Under the pieces are notes generated by a model. It ran no database searches, was not told the DNA's origin, and saw nothing but the letters and a program-made list of their open reading frames with translations. This document shows positions 35,166 through 44,988 of a stretch of DNA of 64,000 bases, piece by piece (within the stretch, counting starts at the first letter, position 1; every line of letters begins with the position of its first letter). Location of the stretch: contig NZ_BLAJ01000009.1 in assembly GCF_009176305.1 (NCBI RefSeq), forward strand, positions 1-64,000, given 5' to 3'. Position numbers and translations under genes: made by a program. The stretch is from Martinezella dioscoreae. GTDB lineage: Bacteria; Pseudomonadota; Alphaproteobacteria; Rhizobiales; Rhizobiaceae.

Positions 35166-38100
35166 ATGGCAGGCGGACACCGGCAGCGCATTCTGACGAT
35201 TCCGGCAGGCCTGCCCTTCCTGAAAACGCTGGCGTCGGCTCTCTGCGATGGCCGGCTGACCGAGCATTTCCACCATGATCCGAGCGACCCGTTGTCGCTC
35301 GCCAAGGTCAGCATCTTCCTGCCGACGCGGCGCGCGGCGCGCGTGCTGCGTTCGGAATTCGTCGATCTGCTCGGCGGCCGCTCCGCCATCCTGCCGGTCA
35401 TTCGCCCTCTTGGAGAAACCGATGACGACAGCGGCTATTTCGAAGAAGCCTTGCCCGAAACGGCGGATCTCGCGCAACCGCTTGCCAATACGGCGCGACT
35501 TCTTGAGCTGGCGCGGCTGATCCTTGCGTGGCGCAACAAGCTGCCGCAGATCGTCCGCGACATTCACTCCGATTCGCCGCTAGTCGCACCCGCGAGCCCA
35601 GCGGATGCCATATGGCTCGCACGCAATCTCGCCGAGCTCATCGACTCGCTGGAGACCGAGGATCGCGAATGGAGCGAGCTTGCCAGCCTCAGCGCGGAGG
35701 ATCATGCGCTCTGGTGGCAGCTGACGGCCGAATTTCTGGCGATCGCAAGCGCCTTCTGGCCGGCGCGCCTCGAAGAACTCGGCAAATCATCGCCCACCCG
35801 CAACCGCAACGCCATTCTGCGTGCGGAAGCGCAGCGCATGTCCACCATGCGCCATCCCGGCCCGGTCATCATTGCCGGCTCGACGGGCTCGGTGCCGGCA
35901 ACGGCTGAGCTGATCGCAGCCGTTGCCGCCCTGCCGCAAGGTGTCATCGTGCTCCCCGGCCTCGATCTTTCGATGCCTGAGGAAGATTGGCAGCTGGTGG
36001 CGCCGGAGACATCGATTGGCGAGAGAGCCGATCCGACCACACGCAGCCATCCGCAATATGGTCTTTCGCTGCTGCTGAAACGATTGCAGGTCACCCGGCG
36101 TGATGTCGAAACTGTCGCGGATGCGTCTGAAACCATGCAGATGCGGGCGCAGATCCTGTCTCGAGCGCTGGCGCCGGCCAAGGCGACGAGCGGCTGGGGA
36201 AGCTGGCGCAAGACGCTCGCTCCCGATGCGATCTCGGGCGCATTTGCCGATGTCGCGCTGATCGAAGCAGCCAATGAACGCGAGGAGGCGACCGCGATCG
36301 CCATCGCCTTGCGGCTGGCGTTGGATAAGCCGGGGCGCAACGGCGGTGAAAGCCAGGCGGCCTTGATCACGCCCGACCGCAATCTCGCCCGGCGTGTGAC
36401 GGCCGAGCTTGCCCGTTTCGGCATCACCGCCGACGATTCGGCCGGGACGCCGCTGAATGCCACGCCACAGGGTACGTTGCTGCAATTGCTGCTGGAGGCA
36501 TCCCTTCGCCCTGGCGATCCCGTTGCCGTCGTCTCACTGCTCAAGCATCCCCTCGCCTTGTTCGGCCTGTCGGCGGAAATACACCAGCCAGGAGTCGATG
36601 CGCTGGAGGTTCTTGCGCTCAGGGGCGGCGTCGATCACGTCGAGATCAGTCGGCTGGGAGCCCTGCTTGACGACCGCGTGGCGGAGCAGGCCAATGACCG
36701 CCATACGCCGCAATGGCGCAAAGCGCTGCCGCCTGAGACCATCGAGCATGCGCGGGCGCTGGCCCAGCGAGTGACCGCGGCATGCGAACCTCTGGTATCG
36801 ACGCTTTCCCTGCCCGCGTCAGAAGGCCTCCTCACACTTTCGGATTGGGCGGAGCGCACCGGCCGTGCCCTGGAAGCCGTCGCCGTCGACGAGCGTGGCA
36901 GCCTGGCAGGCCTTTGGGCGGGCGAAGCCGGGGACACGCTTGCCAGCCTACTCCGGGATATCATTGAGACCGAAGGTCAGCTTGAGGCCGATGGCGTGCA
37001 GTGGATCGATATCATGGCCGCGCTCTGCGTCGGCCAAGCGGTGAAGCCGCGGGCGCTCAGCCATCCTCGCCTCTTCATCTTCGGTACGCTGGAAGCACGC
37101 CTACAGAGCGTCGACACGCTGATCCTCGGCGGGTTGAACGAAGGATCCTGGCCGGGGCAGACGGCAAACAATCCCTTCATTTCGCGCGGCATGAAGACAG
37201 AGATCGGCCTGGAGCCGCCGGAGCGCCGCATCGGCCAGCTCGCGCACGATTTCGAAATGGCGAACGGCACGCGCGATCTGATCTATTCCCGCGCGCTGCG
37301 TCAGGGCTCGACACCGACAGTCGCGTCGCGCTGGCTGCAGCGGCTGATAGCGCTTGGCGGCAAAGAATTAGAGGACGCAATGAAGGCGCGCGGCGACCAG
37401 TATCGCCATTGGGCAGGGATGATCGACGAAGGAGAAAACCAGGCGCCGGCGCTGCGCCCGGCACCGAAGCCGCCTGCAGAGCTGCAGCCGAAGAGCTATT
37501 CCTTTAGCGAAGTGGGCCGGTTGCGGCGCGATCCCTATGCGATCTATGCCCGGCGCGTGCTGCGGCTCGATCCTGTGGAGCCGTTCAATCGCGATCCCGG
37601 CCCAGCCGAACGTGGTACGCTCTATCACAAGATCATCGATCGTTTCGTCCGCGAAGGGCATGTGGCCGGCACGGCGGATGCGGCGCTGGCCATGGATCGG
37701 ATCATCGCCGAGCTCTTCGATGCCGAGCGGCTGCCCGTCCATATCGACAGCGTCTGGCGCCCGCGTTTTCGCGAGGTGGCGCGCGCCTTCCTTGACTGGG
37801 AAGCGGGCCGGCGGTCGGCGGTTCGCAAAACGGCGACGGAAGTGCCGGCCGGCGTCGAGATCGAGCCGATCGGCATTCGGTTGACCGGCGTTGCCGACCG
37901 TATCGACATCAAGAGCGACAAGGGCGCCGATCTCATCGATTACAAGACCGGCTACAATCCCTCACCGCCACAGGCGCGCGCGCTTCTCGATCCGCAGCTG
38001 GCGCTGGAAGCCTATGCGTTGCAAGCCGGTGCCTTCCGCAATATCGGCGCACTCATGCCCGAAAACCTGCTCTATGTCCGCTTGCGGCCCGGCGACCGCT

Positions 38101-38357
38101 TCAAGGTCGACCAGGTCAACAACGAACATTCCAGCCGCGGCGGCAAGACGGAAACCAAGTCGGCTATGGATCTCGCGCAGGAATCGATGGACCAGCTGGT
38201 GAAATTCGTCTCGCTGCTGCAATCGGGCGAGAAGGGGTTTTCCTCGCGGCTGATCCCGGCCCAGCAGTTCGAATATGGCGGTGACTACGATCACCTCGCC
38301 CGCGTTTCGGAATGGTCGACGGCCGAGACCGAGCAGGAAGGCGGCGGCGATGAGTGA
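35166..38357 (+). CDS. addB: AddB, nuclease subunit of the AddAB recombination complex
   Basis: 1063-residue alphaproteobacterial AddB, which with AddA processes double-strand ends for RecA. The N-terminal half is a degenerate helicase fold (LPTRRAARVLRSEF, IAGSTGSVPATAELI). The C-terminal PD-(D/E)XK nuclease has Asp925-Tyr926-Lys927 in LIDYKTGYN. Start placed at the ATG 35166; the TTG at 35154 adds four residues. It overlaps the start of addA. Confidence 0.94.
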   Translation: MAGGHRQRILTIPAGLPFLKTLASALCDGRLTEHFHHDPSDPLSLAKVSIFLPTRRAARVLRSEFVDLLGGRSAILPVIRPLGETDDDSGYFEEALPETADLAQPLANTARLLELARLILAWRNKLPQIVRDIHSDSPLVAPASPADAIWLARNLAELIDSLETEDREWSELASLSAEDHALWWQLTAEFLAIASAFWPARLEELGKSSPTRNRNAILRAEAQRMSTMRHPGPVIIAGSTGSVPATAELIAAVAALPQGVIVLPGLDLSMPEEDWQLVAPETSIGERADPTTRSHPQYGLSLLLKRLQVTRRDVETVADASETMQMRAQILSRALAPAKATSGWGSWRKTLAPDAISGAFADVALIEAANEREEATAIAIALRLALDKPGRNGGESQAALITPDRNLARRVTAELARFGITADDSAGTPLNATPQGTLLQLLLEASLRPGDPVAVVSLLKHPLALFGLSAEIHQPGVDALEVLALRGGVDHVEISRLGALLDDRVAEQANDRHTPQWRKALPPETIEHARALAQRVTAACEPLVSTLSLPASEGLLTLSDWAERTGRALEAVAVDERGSLAGLWAGEAGDTLASLLRDIIETEGQLEADGVQWIDIMAALCVGQAVKPRALSHPRLFIFGTLEARLQSVDTLILGGLNEGSWPGQTANNPFISRGMKTEIGLEPPERRIGQLAHDFEMANGTRDLIYSRALRQGSTPTVASRWLQRLIALGGKELEDAMKARGDQYRHWAGMIDEGENQAPALRPAPKPPAELQPKSYSFSEVGRLRRDPYAIYARRVLRLDPVEPFNRDPGPAERGTLYHKIIDRFVREGHVAGTADAALAMDRIIAELFDAERLPVHIDSVWRPRFREVARAFLDWEAGRRSAVRKTATEVPAGVEIEPIGIRLTGVADRIDIKSDKGADLIDYKTGYNPSPPQARALLDPQLALEAYALQAGAFRNIGALMPENLLYVRLRPGDRFKVDQVNNEHSSRGGKTETKSAMDLAQESMDQLVKFVSLLQSGEKGFSSRLIPAQQFEYGGDYDHLARVSEWSTAETEQEGGGDE

Positions 38358-41300
38358 TTTTCCCGCCGATGATATCGCCATCCTGCCCGAAAGCGACGAT
38401 CCCGGCGTCTGGATCAGCTGGACGACGATTCAGCAATCGATCGCCTCCGACCCCGAACGCTCGGCCTGGGTTTCGGCCAATGCCGGCTCCGGCAAGACGC
38501 ATGTGCTGACGCAACGCGTCATCCGCCTGCTTCTTTCCGGCGCGCGGCCCTCGGCGATCCTCTGCCTTACCTATACCAAGGCCGCGGCCTCCGAAATGTC
38601 CAACCGCGTCTTCGACAGGCTCGCTGCCTGGGCAACCATGCCGGACGACGAGCTGAAGACGCGTATTGCCGATATCGAGGGCAAGGAGCCGGATCTATTC
38701 AAGCTCGCAGCGGCGCGGCGGCTTTTTGCCAAGGCGCTGGAAACGCCAGGCGGACTAAAGATCCAGACCATCCACGCGTTTTGCGAGGCCTTGCTGCATC
38801 AGTTCCCGCTCGAGGCCAATGTCGCCGGCCACTTCTCCGTACTCGATGATCGGGCGGCCGAAGTCCTGCTCGACGATGCGCGCCGTGCGCTGCTGACATC
38901 CACGACGCCCCACGGCGACGCCGAATTGGCGCGGGCCTTCGATTATGTCCTCGATCTCGGTGACGAATCGGGACTTGAGACGCTACTTGGCGATATCATT
39001 GCCAATCGCAATGCGATCCGCCGCTTTACCGAGACGGCCGAACGCAACGGCGGTGTCGAAACTGCGTTGCTTGCTCGGCTTGGCCTTTCGCCCGGTGAGA
39101 CGGAAAGGAGCATTGCCGAGCAATATTGGCCGTTGCCCGGTCTGTCTGGTGCAACGCTGGAGCTTTACCTAACGCTTGCCGACGAGAAGGGCGGTGCCAA
39201 GGCTCAGGAAGTGGCTTATGCGCTGCGCCTTGCCAAGCGCGAGGCAGATCCGCTTGCTCGCGCCGAGATCCTCGAAAAGGCCATGCTGACCGCCAAGGGC
39301 GAGCCGAAATCGGACAGCCAGTTCTTCGTCAAGGCAATGCTCGCCGATGCGCCTGCCCTCGCCGATGCCGTGGCTGCGGCGCGCGCCCATGTCGTTGCCA
39401 GCCGCGACCGGCTGAAGCTGATGCGGATGTATCGGGCCACCCATGCTGCGCTCATTCTCGCCGATCGTCTGAATCGCGACTATGAGGAGCTGAAGAAGCG
39501 GCGCAGCCAGCTCGATTTCGAAGACCTCATCACCCGCACGGCCGACCTTCTGACCAAGAAGGATGTCGGGCCGTGGATCCACTACAAGCTGGATCAGGGC
39601 ATCGATCACATTCTCGTCGACGAAGCGCAGGATACGAGCCCGATCCAGTGGAGCGTCATCCAGTCGTTGGCGGAGGATTTCTTCTCCGGTGACAGCGCCC
39701 GGCCGACGCTGCGCACGATCTTTGCCGTGGGTGACGAGAAGCAGTCGATCTATTCGTTCCAGGGCGCCCGGCCCGAACGATTCTCCGAGGAGAGCGACCG
39801 CACAAGACGGCGCGTGGCGGCGAGCGGCCAGCAATTCTCATCGATCCGCCTGCCGCTGTCCTTCCGCTCGACGGCCGATGTGCTCGGCGCCGTCGATCAT
39901 GTCTTTACCAGTCCGGAGAATGCCCGGGGGCTTAGCGCCGTTAACGAGCCTGTCGTGCATCGTTCCAGCCGCATCGGCCACCCCGGCGCCGTCGATCTCT
40001 GGGAAATGATCGCGCCGGAGCCGGCCGCCAAGGAAGAGGATTGGACGGCACCGTTCGATTCGACCCCGGAGAGCGCACCTGCTGCCATCCTGGCGCGGCG
40101 GATGGCGCATACGATCGGCAATCTCATCGGCCGGGAAACGATCATTGAGAAGGGTAAGGCGCGTTTCATCGAGGCCGGCGACATTCTCGTGCTGGTGCGC
40201 AAGCGCGACAGCTTCGTCAACGCGCTGACCCGAGCGCTGAAGCGGCGCGGCAACATTCCCGTCGCCGGCGCCGATCGTCTGGTGCTGACGAGCCATATCG
40301 CCATTCAGGATCTTCTGGCGCTTGGCCGTTTCCTGTTGCTGCCGGAGGACGATCTCTCGCTCTGTGCGCTGCTGAAGAGCCCCTTGTTCGACCTCAGCGA
40401 AGAGGATGTCTTTGCGGTCGCCGCCTATCGCGATGACGAGGAAGGCGTCTGGAGCCATCTGCAGAGATTTGCCGCCGACGGCCATGACCGCTTCAGGCAG
40501 GTGGTCGAACGGCTGAAAACCTTTCTTGCTCTGTCCAAGAGCCTGCCCGTGCATGATTTTTATGCCCGCGTGCTTGGCAGCTTCGGCGGCAGGCGGAAAT
40601 TTCTGGCGCGGCTCGGCACCGAAGTCAGCGATATTCTCGACGAATTCCTGACCTTCACGCTCGATCATGAAACCAGCGGCCTGCCCGGCCTGCAATCCTT
40701 CATCTCGACGCTGGAGCTGGAAGCACCGACGGTCAAGCGCGAGCAGGACAAGGGCCGCAACGAAGTGCGGATCATGACGGTGCATGCCTCGAAAGGGCTG
40801 GAGGCACCGATCGTCTTCCTCGTCGATGGTGGCGGCAAGGCCTTTACCCATACGCATCTGCCGAAGCTGCGGCTGATCGAAGCCGATAGGGACGAAATCC
40901 CGCTGCCGGTCTGGGTGCCGATCTCGGCGCTCGCCAATTCGCTGACGCAGGCCGATACGGCGCGGCTGCAGGCACTGGCGGAGGAGGAATATCGCCGCCT
41001 GCTCTATGTTGGCATGACACGCGCCGCCGACCGCCTGATCATTTGCGGCTACCGCGGCATCCGCGAGAATGCCGATACCTGGCATGCGATGATTTCCGCG
41101 GCGCTGCGCGGGCAAGAACTGTACTGCACGCAGAAGACCTTCACCGGCCCGGATGGCGACTGGCAGGGCTTGAGCTGGCGGGTTGCCCAGGTTCAGCTCG
41201 AATTCGAGACCGCAAGAGAGCATGAGAAGCGTTCGGAGCGCGTCGGCCTGCCGGCGGGTCTCAGCCGGCCATTGCCGCCGCAAAAAAGCCTACCGCGGCC

Positions 41301-41916
41301 GCTCAGCCCCTCCGGCGTCGGCACCGTCATCGACGAGGAAGCCGACGATCTGTTGGTGACTTCGGCGCTTTTCGGCGAGAAAACCAAAACCGACCGCGCC
41401 CTTCAGAAAGGCCGTTTCATTCACCGCATGCTGCAGACCTTGCCCGAAATCGCGCCCGAGGAGCGCGCCGATGCCGCCCGTCGCTATGCCGAACGAGCGG
41501 CGCGCTTCTGGCCTCAGGCCGAGCAAGAGGCGCTGGTGAAGTCCGTCATGGCGCTGCTGTCGCATCCTGACCTGCAGGGCACCTTCAGCACCCATGCGCA
41601 AGCCGAAGTCTCGATCATGGGTACGCTGAAGCTCGGCAACCAATCCTATGCCGTCTCCGGCCGCATCGACCGGTTGGCTGATCTGGACGACCGCGTCGTC
41701 ATCCTCGACTATAAGACGAATCGCGTGCCGCCTGACTGGGAAAGCAACATCCCCTTCGCGCATAAGGCGCAGCTTGCCATCTATCGCGAGATCCTTTCGC
41801 CGCTCTATCCGGGAAAGCGCATCGACTGCATGCTGGTCTATACCGAAAATGCCTCGATCTACACGCTGTCGGACGAGGTGCTTGCATTGGCGCTTGCGGA
41901 GCTCGAGACAAAGTGA
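38350..41916 (+). CDS. addA: AddA, helicase-nuclease subunit of AddAB
   Basis: 1188-residue UvrD-like 3'-5' helicase with a C-terminal nuclease. Walker A is AGSGKT at 45-50; motif II is HILVDEAQDTSPIQW, motif III GDEKQSIYSFQGARPE, motif V VMTVHASKGLEAP-like, and motif VI RRLLYVGMTRAADRL. The nuclease motif ILDYKTNR has Asp1120 and Lys1122. It starts inside the end of addB (eight-base overlap), giving coupled translation. trxA follows 75 bases later, a spacing typical for rhizobia. Confidence 0.96.
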   Translation: MSDFPADDIAILPESDDPGVWISWTTIQQSIASDPERSAWVSANAGSGKTHVLTQRVIRLLLSGARPSAILCLTYTKAAASEMSNRVFDRLAAWATMPDDELKTRIADIEGKEPDLFKLAAARRLFAKALETPGGLKIQTIHAFCEALLHQFPLEANVAGHFSVLDDRAAEVLLDDARRALLTSTTPHGDAELARAFDYVLDLGDESGLETLLGDIIANRNAIRRFTETAERNGGVETALLARLGLSPGETERSIAEQYWPLPGLSGATLELYLTLADEKGGAKAQEVAYALRLAKREADPLARAEILEKAMLTAKGEPKSDSQFFVKAMLADAPALADAVAAARAHVVASRDRLKLMRMYRATHAALILADRLNRDYEELKKRRSQLDFEDLITRTADLLTKKDVGPWIHYKLDQGIDHILVDEAQDTSPIQWSVIQSLAEDFFSGDSARPTLRTIFAVGDEKQSIYSFQGARPERFSEESDRTRRRVAASGQQFSSIRLPLSFRSTADVLGAVDHVFTSPENARGLSAVNEPVVHRSSRIGHPGAVDLWEMIAPEPAAKEEDWTAPFDSTPESAPAAILARRMAHTIGNLIGRETIIEKGKARFIEAGDILVLVRKRDSFVNALTRALKRRGNIPVAGADRLVLTSHIAIQDLLALGRFLLLPEDDLSLCALLKSPLFDLSEEDVFAVAAYRDDEEGVWSHLQRFAADGHDRFRQVVERLKTFLALSKSLPVHDFYARVLGSFGGRRKFLARLGTEVSDILDEFLTFTLDHETSGLPGLQSFISTLELEAPTVKREQDKGRNEVRIMTVHASKGLEAPIVFLVDGGGKAFTHTHLPKLRLIEADRDEIPLPVWVPISALANSLTQADTARLQALAEEEYRRLLYVGMTRAADRLIICGYRGIRENADTWHAMISAALRGQELYCTQKTFTGPDGDWQGLSWRVAQVQLEFETAREHEKRSERVGLPAGLSRPLPPQKSLPRPLSPSGVGTVIDEEADDLLVTSALFGEKTKTDRALQKGRFIHRMLQTLPEIAPEERADAARRYAERAARFWPQAEQEALVKSVMALLSHPDLQGTFSTHAQAEVSIMGTLKLGNQSYAVSGRIDRLADLDDRVVILDYKTNRVPPDWESNIPFAHKAQLAIYREILSPLYPGKRIDCMLVYTENASIYTLSDEVLALALAELETK

Positions 41917-41991
41917 AATACCAGATATTGAAATCTGGGCACCGCACCATCACATATCTAGCAACCCGTAAATCCTGGTAAGGAGCAGCCT

Positions 41992-42312
41992 ATGGCTACC
42001 GTTAAAGTCGATACCTCCAACTTCGCCACCGAAGTGCTGCAGTCTGCAGAGCCTGTCGTCGTTGATTTCTGGGCCGAATGGTGCGGTCCGTGCAAGATGA
42101 TCGCCCCGGCTCTGGAAGAGCTCGCCGTGCAGTTCGAAGGCAAGGTCAAGGTTGCCAAGCTCAACATCGACGAGAATCCGGAACTGGCCGCCCAGTTCGG
42201 CGTTCGCTCGATCCCGACGCTCGCCATGTTCAAGGCTGGCGAAGTCGCTGACATCAAGGTCGGCGCCGCTCCCAAGACGGCCCTGCAGAGCTGGATCTCC
42301 AGCGCAGCCTAA
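41992..42312 (+). CDS. trxA: Thioredoxin
   Basis: Cytoplasmic disulfide reductase of 106 residues. Active site WCGPCK with Cys31 and Cys34, cis-proline in RSIPTLAMF. No signal peptide. It has a strong AAGGAG seven bases before the start and a small hairpin (CCAGAT/ATCTGG at 41921-41938) between addA and this gene. Followed immediately by a terminator. Confidence 0.97.
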   Translation: MATVKVDTSNFATEVLQSAEPVVVDFWAEWCGPCKMIAPALEELAVQFEGKVKVAKLNIDENPELAAQFGVRSIPTLAMFKAGEVADIKVGAAPKTALQSWISSAA

Positions 42313-42335
42313 TCGGTATCGATTGTATGGAACAA

Positions 42336-42360
42336 GAGCCCCGCTTCGGCGGGGTTTTTT
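42336..42360 (+). terminator. Rho-independent terminator after trxA
   Basis: AGCCCCGC, TTCG loop, GCGGGGTTTTTT. It lies 24 bases past the trxA stop. A textbook terminator. Confidence 0.95.
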
Positions 42361-42455
42361 GTTGGTCGGAGAGCACGGGCCATCTTCTCCCTTCGAGGCT
42401 TCGCGCCTCAACAACGGTGTTGTGCTTGCACTTGCTCATGGGCCGCCGCCCCGAT

Positions 42456-42547
42456 CCTTCGACAGGCTCAGGATGAGGTGGAGCGAGTTGCCAACCAGTT
42501 GAGGAGCGGCCCTCATGGTGAGGAGGCCCGCAGGGCCGTCTCGAAGC
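42456..42547. repeat. Dispersed intergenic repeat between trxA and folC
   Basis: Starts CCTTCGACAGGCTCAGGATG and ends with GGCCCGCAGGGCC and GTCTCGAAGC. It has the CATCCT/CCTTCGA ends common to a repeat family of alphaproteobacteria. The surrounding spacer 42361-42582 holds no gene I can see. Confidence 0.55.
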
Positions 42548-42582
42548 AAGAGAGCAGGTGGTGAGTAACAACCCCGCCGGAA

Positions 42583-43935
42583 TTACCGCGGCGGCGTGCC
42601 GTTGTCGGCAAGAACATCGCCGACCAGATAGAGGGAACCGCCGATCAGGATGCGCGGTGCCGGCGAATTCGCCACAGTCATAGCCTTGATCGCATCCAGC
42701 GCCTCGCCCACAGTCGACATGGGCTCTGCGATCAGACCGGCATCGTAGGCGGCATTCGCCAGGATGACCGGATCGACCATGGCTTCGCTGCCGCGAATCG
42801 GCACGCAATAGACTTTCTCCGCAAGACCGGCAAAAGCCTTGAAATAGCCGATTGGATCCTTGGTGTTGATCATTCCAATGATCAGGAATAAGGGCCGCGG
42901 CTGACGCTCTTCAAAATTGGCCATGGCCTCGGCGATGACTTCGCCGGCGCCAGGATTGTGGCCGCCATCGATCCAGATCTCGGCGCGTTCGGGCGCATTT
43001 GCCACCAGATCGCCTTCCGTCAGCCGCTGCAGGCGGCCCGGCCATTCGACCGATGTCATCGCCTTTTCCATCATCGCTTCGGTGACGACGAAACCAGCGG
43101 CCTTGACGGCGCGGATGGCGGCAGCGGCATTGCCATATTGGTGACGGCCCGGCAGCCGCGGCAGCGGCAGATCGGCCAAACCGAACTCGTCCTGATAGAC
43201 CAGCTTGCCATATTCCTCATGGGCGGAAAAATCCTGGCCGAAGACGGCGGTCGGGCAACGAAGCCGCTCGGCTGTCGATATCAGCACGTCAAGCGCGGCA
43301 TCATAGTCCTGATGGCCGATGACGACGGGATGGCCCGGCTTCATGATGCCTGCCTTTTCCGCTGCGATCAGTTCGACGCGGTCGCCGAGATAGGGCTGGT
43401 GATCGAGCGAGATCGGCATGATGACGGAAACGGCCGGATCGGAAAGGACATTGGTGGCATCGAAACGGCCGCCAAGTCCGACCTCGATGATCGCGACATC
43501 GGCCGGATGCTCGGCAAAGAGGAGAAAGGTCGCGGCCGTCAGGATTTCGAAGACGGTGATCTTCTGCCCCTCATTCGCCTTGGCGATGCGCCTGAGCACA
43601 TCGGCGAACACGGTATCGTCGACGAGCTTGCCGCGGCCACCCTTGACGCCGATACGGTAGCGCTCGTGCCAGTTGACGAGATGCGGCGAGGTATGGACAT
43701 GGACGCTATAGCCACCCGCTTCGAGCAGCGCACGGCAAAAGGCCGTCACCGAACCCTTGCCATTGGTGCCGGCGACATGGATCACCGGCGGCAATTTCTG
43801 GTGGGGATTTCCGAGGACGTCGAGCAGGCGGGTTATTCGTTCCAGAGACAGATCGAAGCCCTTGGGATGCAATCCCATGAGCTTCTCGATCTCGCGTGCT
43901 GCCTCGCTCATTGCGGACTGATCCATAGACGTCAT
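42583..43935 (-). CDS. folC: Bifunctional dihydrofolate/folylpolyglutamate synthase
   Basis: Adds glutamate to dihydropteroate and to folates. 450-residue Mur-ligase-like ATPase with P-loop GTNGKGS at 56-62, the Mg-site region IIEVGLGGRFDATNV, and IDGGHNPGAGEVI in the C-terminal domain. The start at 43935 is supported by GGAGG six bases upstream. Last gene of the trpFBA-accD-folC group; accD-folC adjacency is conserved in many proteobacteria. Confidence 0.96.
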   Translation of the reverse strand: MTSMDQSAMSEAAREIEKLMGLHPKGFDLSLERITRLLDVLGNPHQKLPPVIHVAGTNGKGSVTAFCRALLEAGGYSVHVHTSPHLVNWHERYRIGVKGGRGKLVDDTVFADVLRRIAKANEGQKITVFEILTAATFLLFAEHPADVAIIEVGLGGRFDATNVLSDPAVSVIMPISLDHQPYLGDRVELIAAEKAGIMKPGHPVVIGHQDYDAALDVLISTAERLRCPTAVFGQDFSAHEEYGKLVYQDEFGLADLPLPRLPGRHQYGNAAAAIRAVKAAGFVVTEAMMEKAMTSVEWPGRLQRLTEGDLVANAPERAEIWIDGGHNPGAGEVIAEAMANFEERQPRPLFLIIGMINTKDPIGYFKAFAGLAEKVYCVPIRGSEAMVDPVILANAAYDAGLIAEPMSTVGEALDAIKAMTVANSPAPRILIGGSLYLVGDVLADNGTPPR

Positions 43936-43967
43936 CCCGCACCTCCGCCCGTCGGCAATCGATGATG

Positions 43968-44879
43968 TCAGGCGCTCGCTGCTATCGCCAGTGCCGCGCC
44001 ATTCTTGTTCTTGACCGATACGTCGTTTGCCGGCGCCTTGGTCAGGATCTTCAGAAGCGTCGCCAAAGTGTCCGGAATGTCATGACGCTTGACGACCATG
44101 TCCACCATCCCGTGCTCCAGCAGGTATTCCGAGGTCTGGAAGCCCTCGGGAAGCTTTTCGCGCAGCGTCTGCTCGATCACGCGCTTGCCGGCAAAGCCGA
44201 TTTCGGCGCCGGGTTCGGCGAGATGAATGTCACCCAGCATGGCGTAGGAGGCCGTGACGCCGCCGGTCGTCGGGTTGGTCAGAACCACGACGTAGGGTTG
44301 GCCAGCTTCCTTCAGCATGTCGACGGCGACCGTCGTGCGCGGCAGCTGCATCAGCGACAGGATGCCTTCTTGCATGCGGGCGCCGCCCGAAGCCGGGAAC
44401 ATGACCAGCGGACACTTTTCGGCGATAGCGCGCTCGAAAGCCTTCACGATGGCTTCGCCGGCGGCCATGCCGAGCGAACCGCCGATAAAGTTGAATTCAT
44501 GCACGACAGCCACGAGCTTCAGACCACGGACCTTGCCGAGGCCGGCAAGAATCGTATCCTCCTGCTCGGTCTTGAGGCGACTGTCCTTCAGGCGGTCGGT
44601 ATATTTCTTCGAGTCGCGGAACTTCAACGGGTCCTGCGCGACCTTCGGCTGCGGCAGGGCTTCGTATTCACCATTGTCGAAGAGATCGGCAAGACGGGCC
44701 TTGGCCGGCATCTTCATGTGGAAGCCGGATGCGGGGATGACCCACTTGTTCTCTTCCAGATCCTTATGGAAGACCATTTCGCCCGTTTCCGGGCACTTGA
44801 TCCAGAGATTCTCCGGAACCTCGCGACGGCCCAGCATGGAATTGATCCGCGGGCGGACGTAGTTCGTGATCCAGTTCAA
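43968..44879 (-). CDS. accD: Acetyl-CoA carboxylase carboxyltransferase, beta subunit
   Basis: Forms malonyl-CoA with AccA in fatty acid synthesis. 303 residues with the crotonase-like carboxyltransferase core (GGSLGMAAGEAIVKAFE, MFPASGGARMQEGILSLMQL). The N-terminal zinc ribbon, four cysteines in E. coli, keeps only Cys29; the other three positions are Thr32, Ile48 and Ser51. The rest of the ribbon is preserved (LWIKCPETGEMV, WVIPASGFHM). Loss of zinc ligands appears in other Rhizobiales AccD and does not mean the gene is broken. Confidence 0.95.
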   Translation of the reverse strand: MNWITNYVRPRINSMLGRREVPENLWIKCPETGEMVFHKDLEENKWVIPASGFHMKMPAKARLADLFDNGEYEALPQPKVAQDPLKFRDSKKYTDRLKDSRLKTEQEDTILAGLGKVRGLKLVAVVHEFNFIGGSLGMAAGEAIVKAFERAIAEKCPLVMFPASGGARMQEGILSLMQLPRTTVAVDMLKEAGQPYVVVLTNPTTGGVTASYAMLGDIHLAEPGAEIGFAGKRVIEQTLREKLPEGFQTSEYLLEHGMVDMVVKRHDIPDTLATLLKILTKAPANDVSVKNKNGAALAIAASA

Positions 44880-44988
44880 TTCGAAACTCCTAATCGACCG
44901 AATTAATCGATATCCTAGCCGTCACCAAATGCCCATAGGGCTTTTCCCTCAATCCGCAGGGGATTGCTGAGAGGCCTATATGGGGAAA

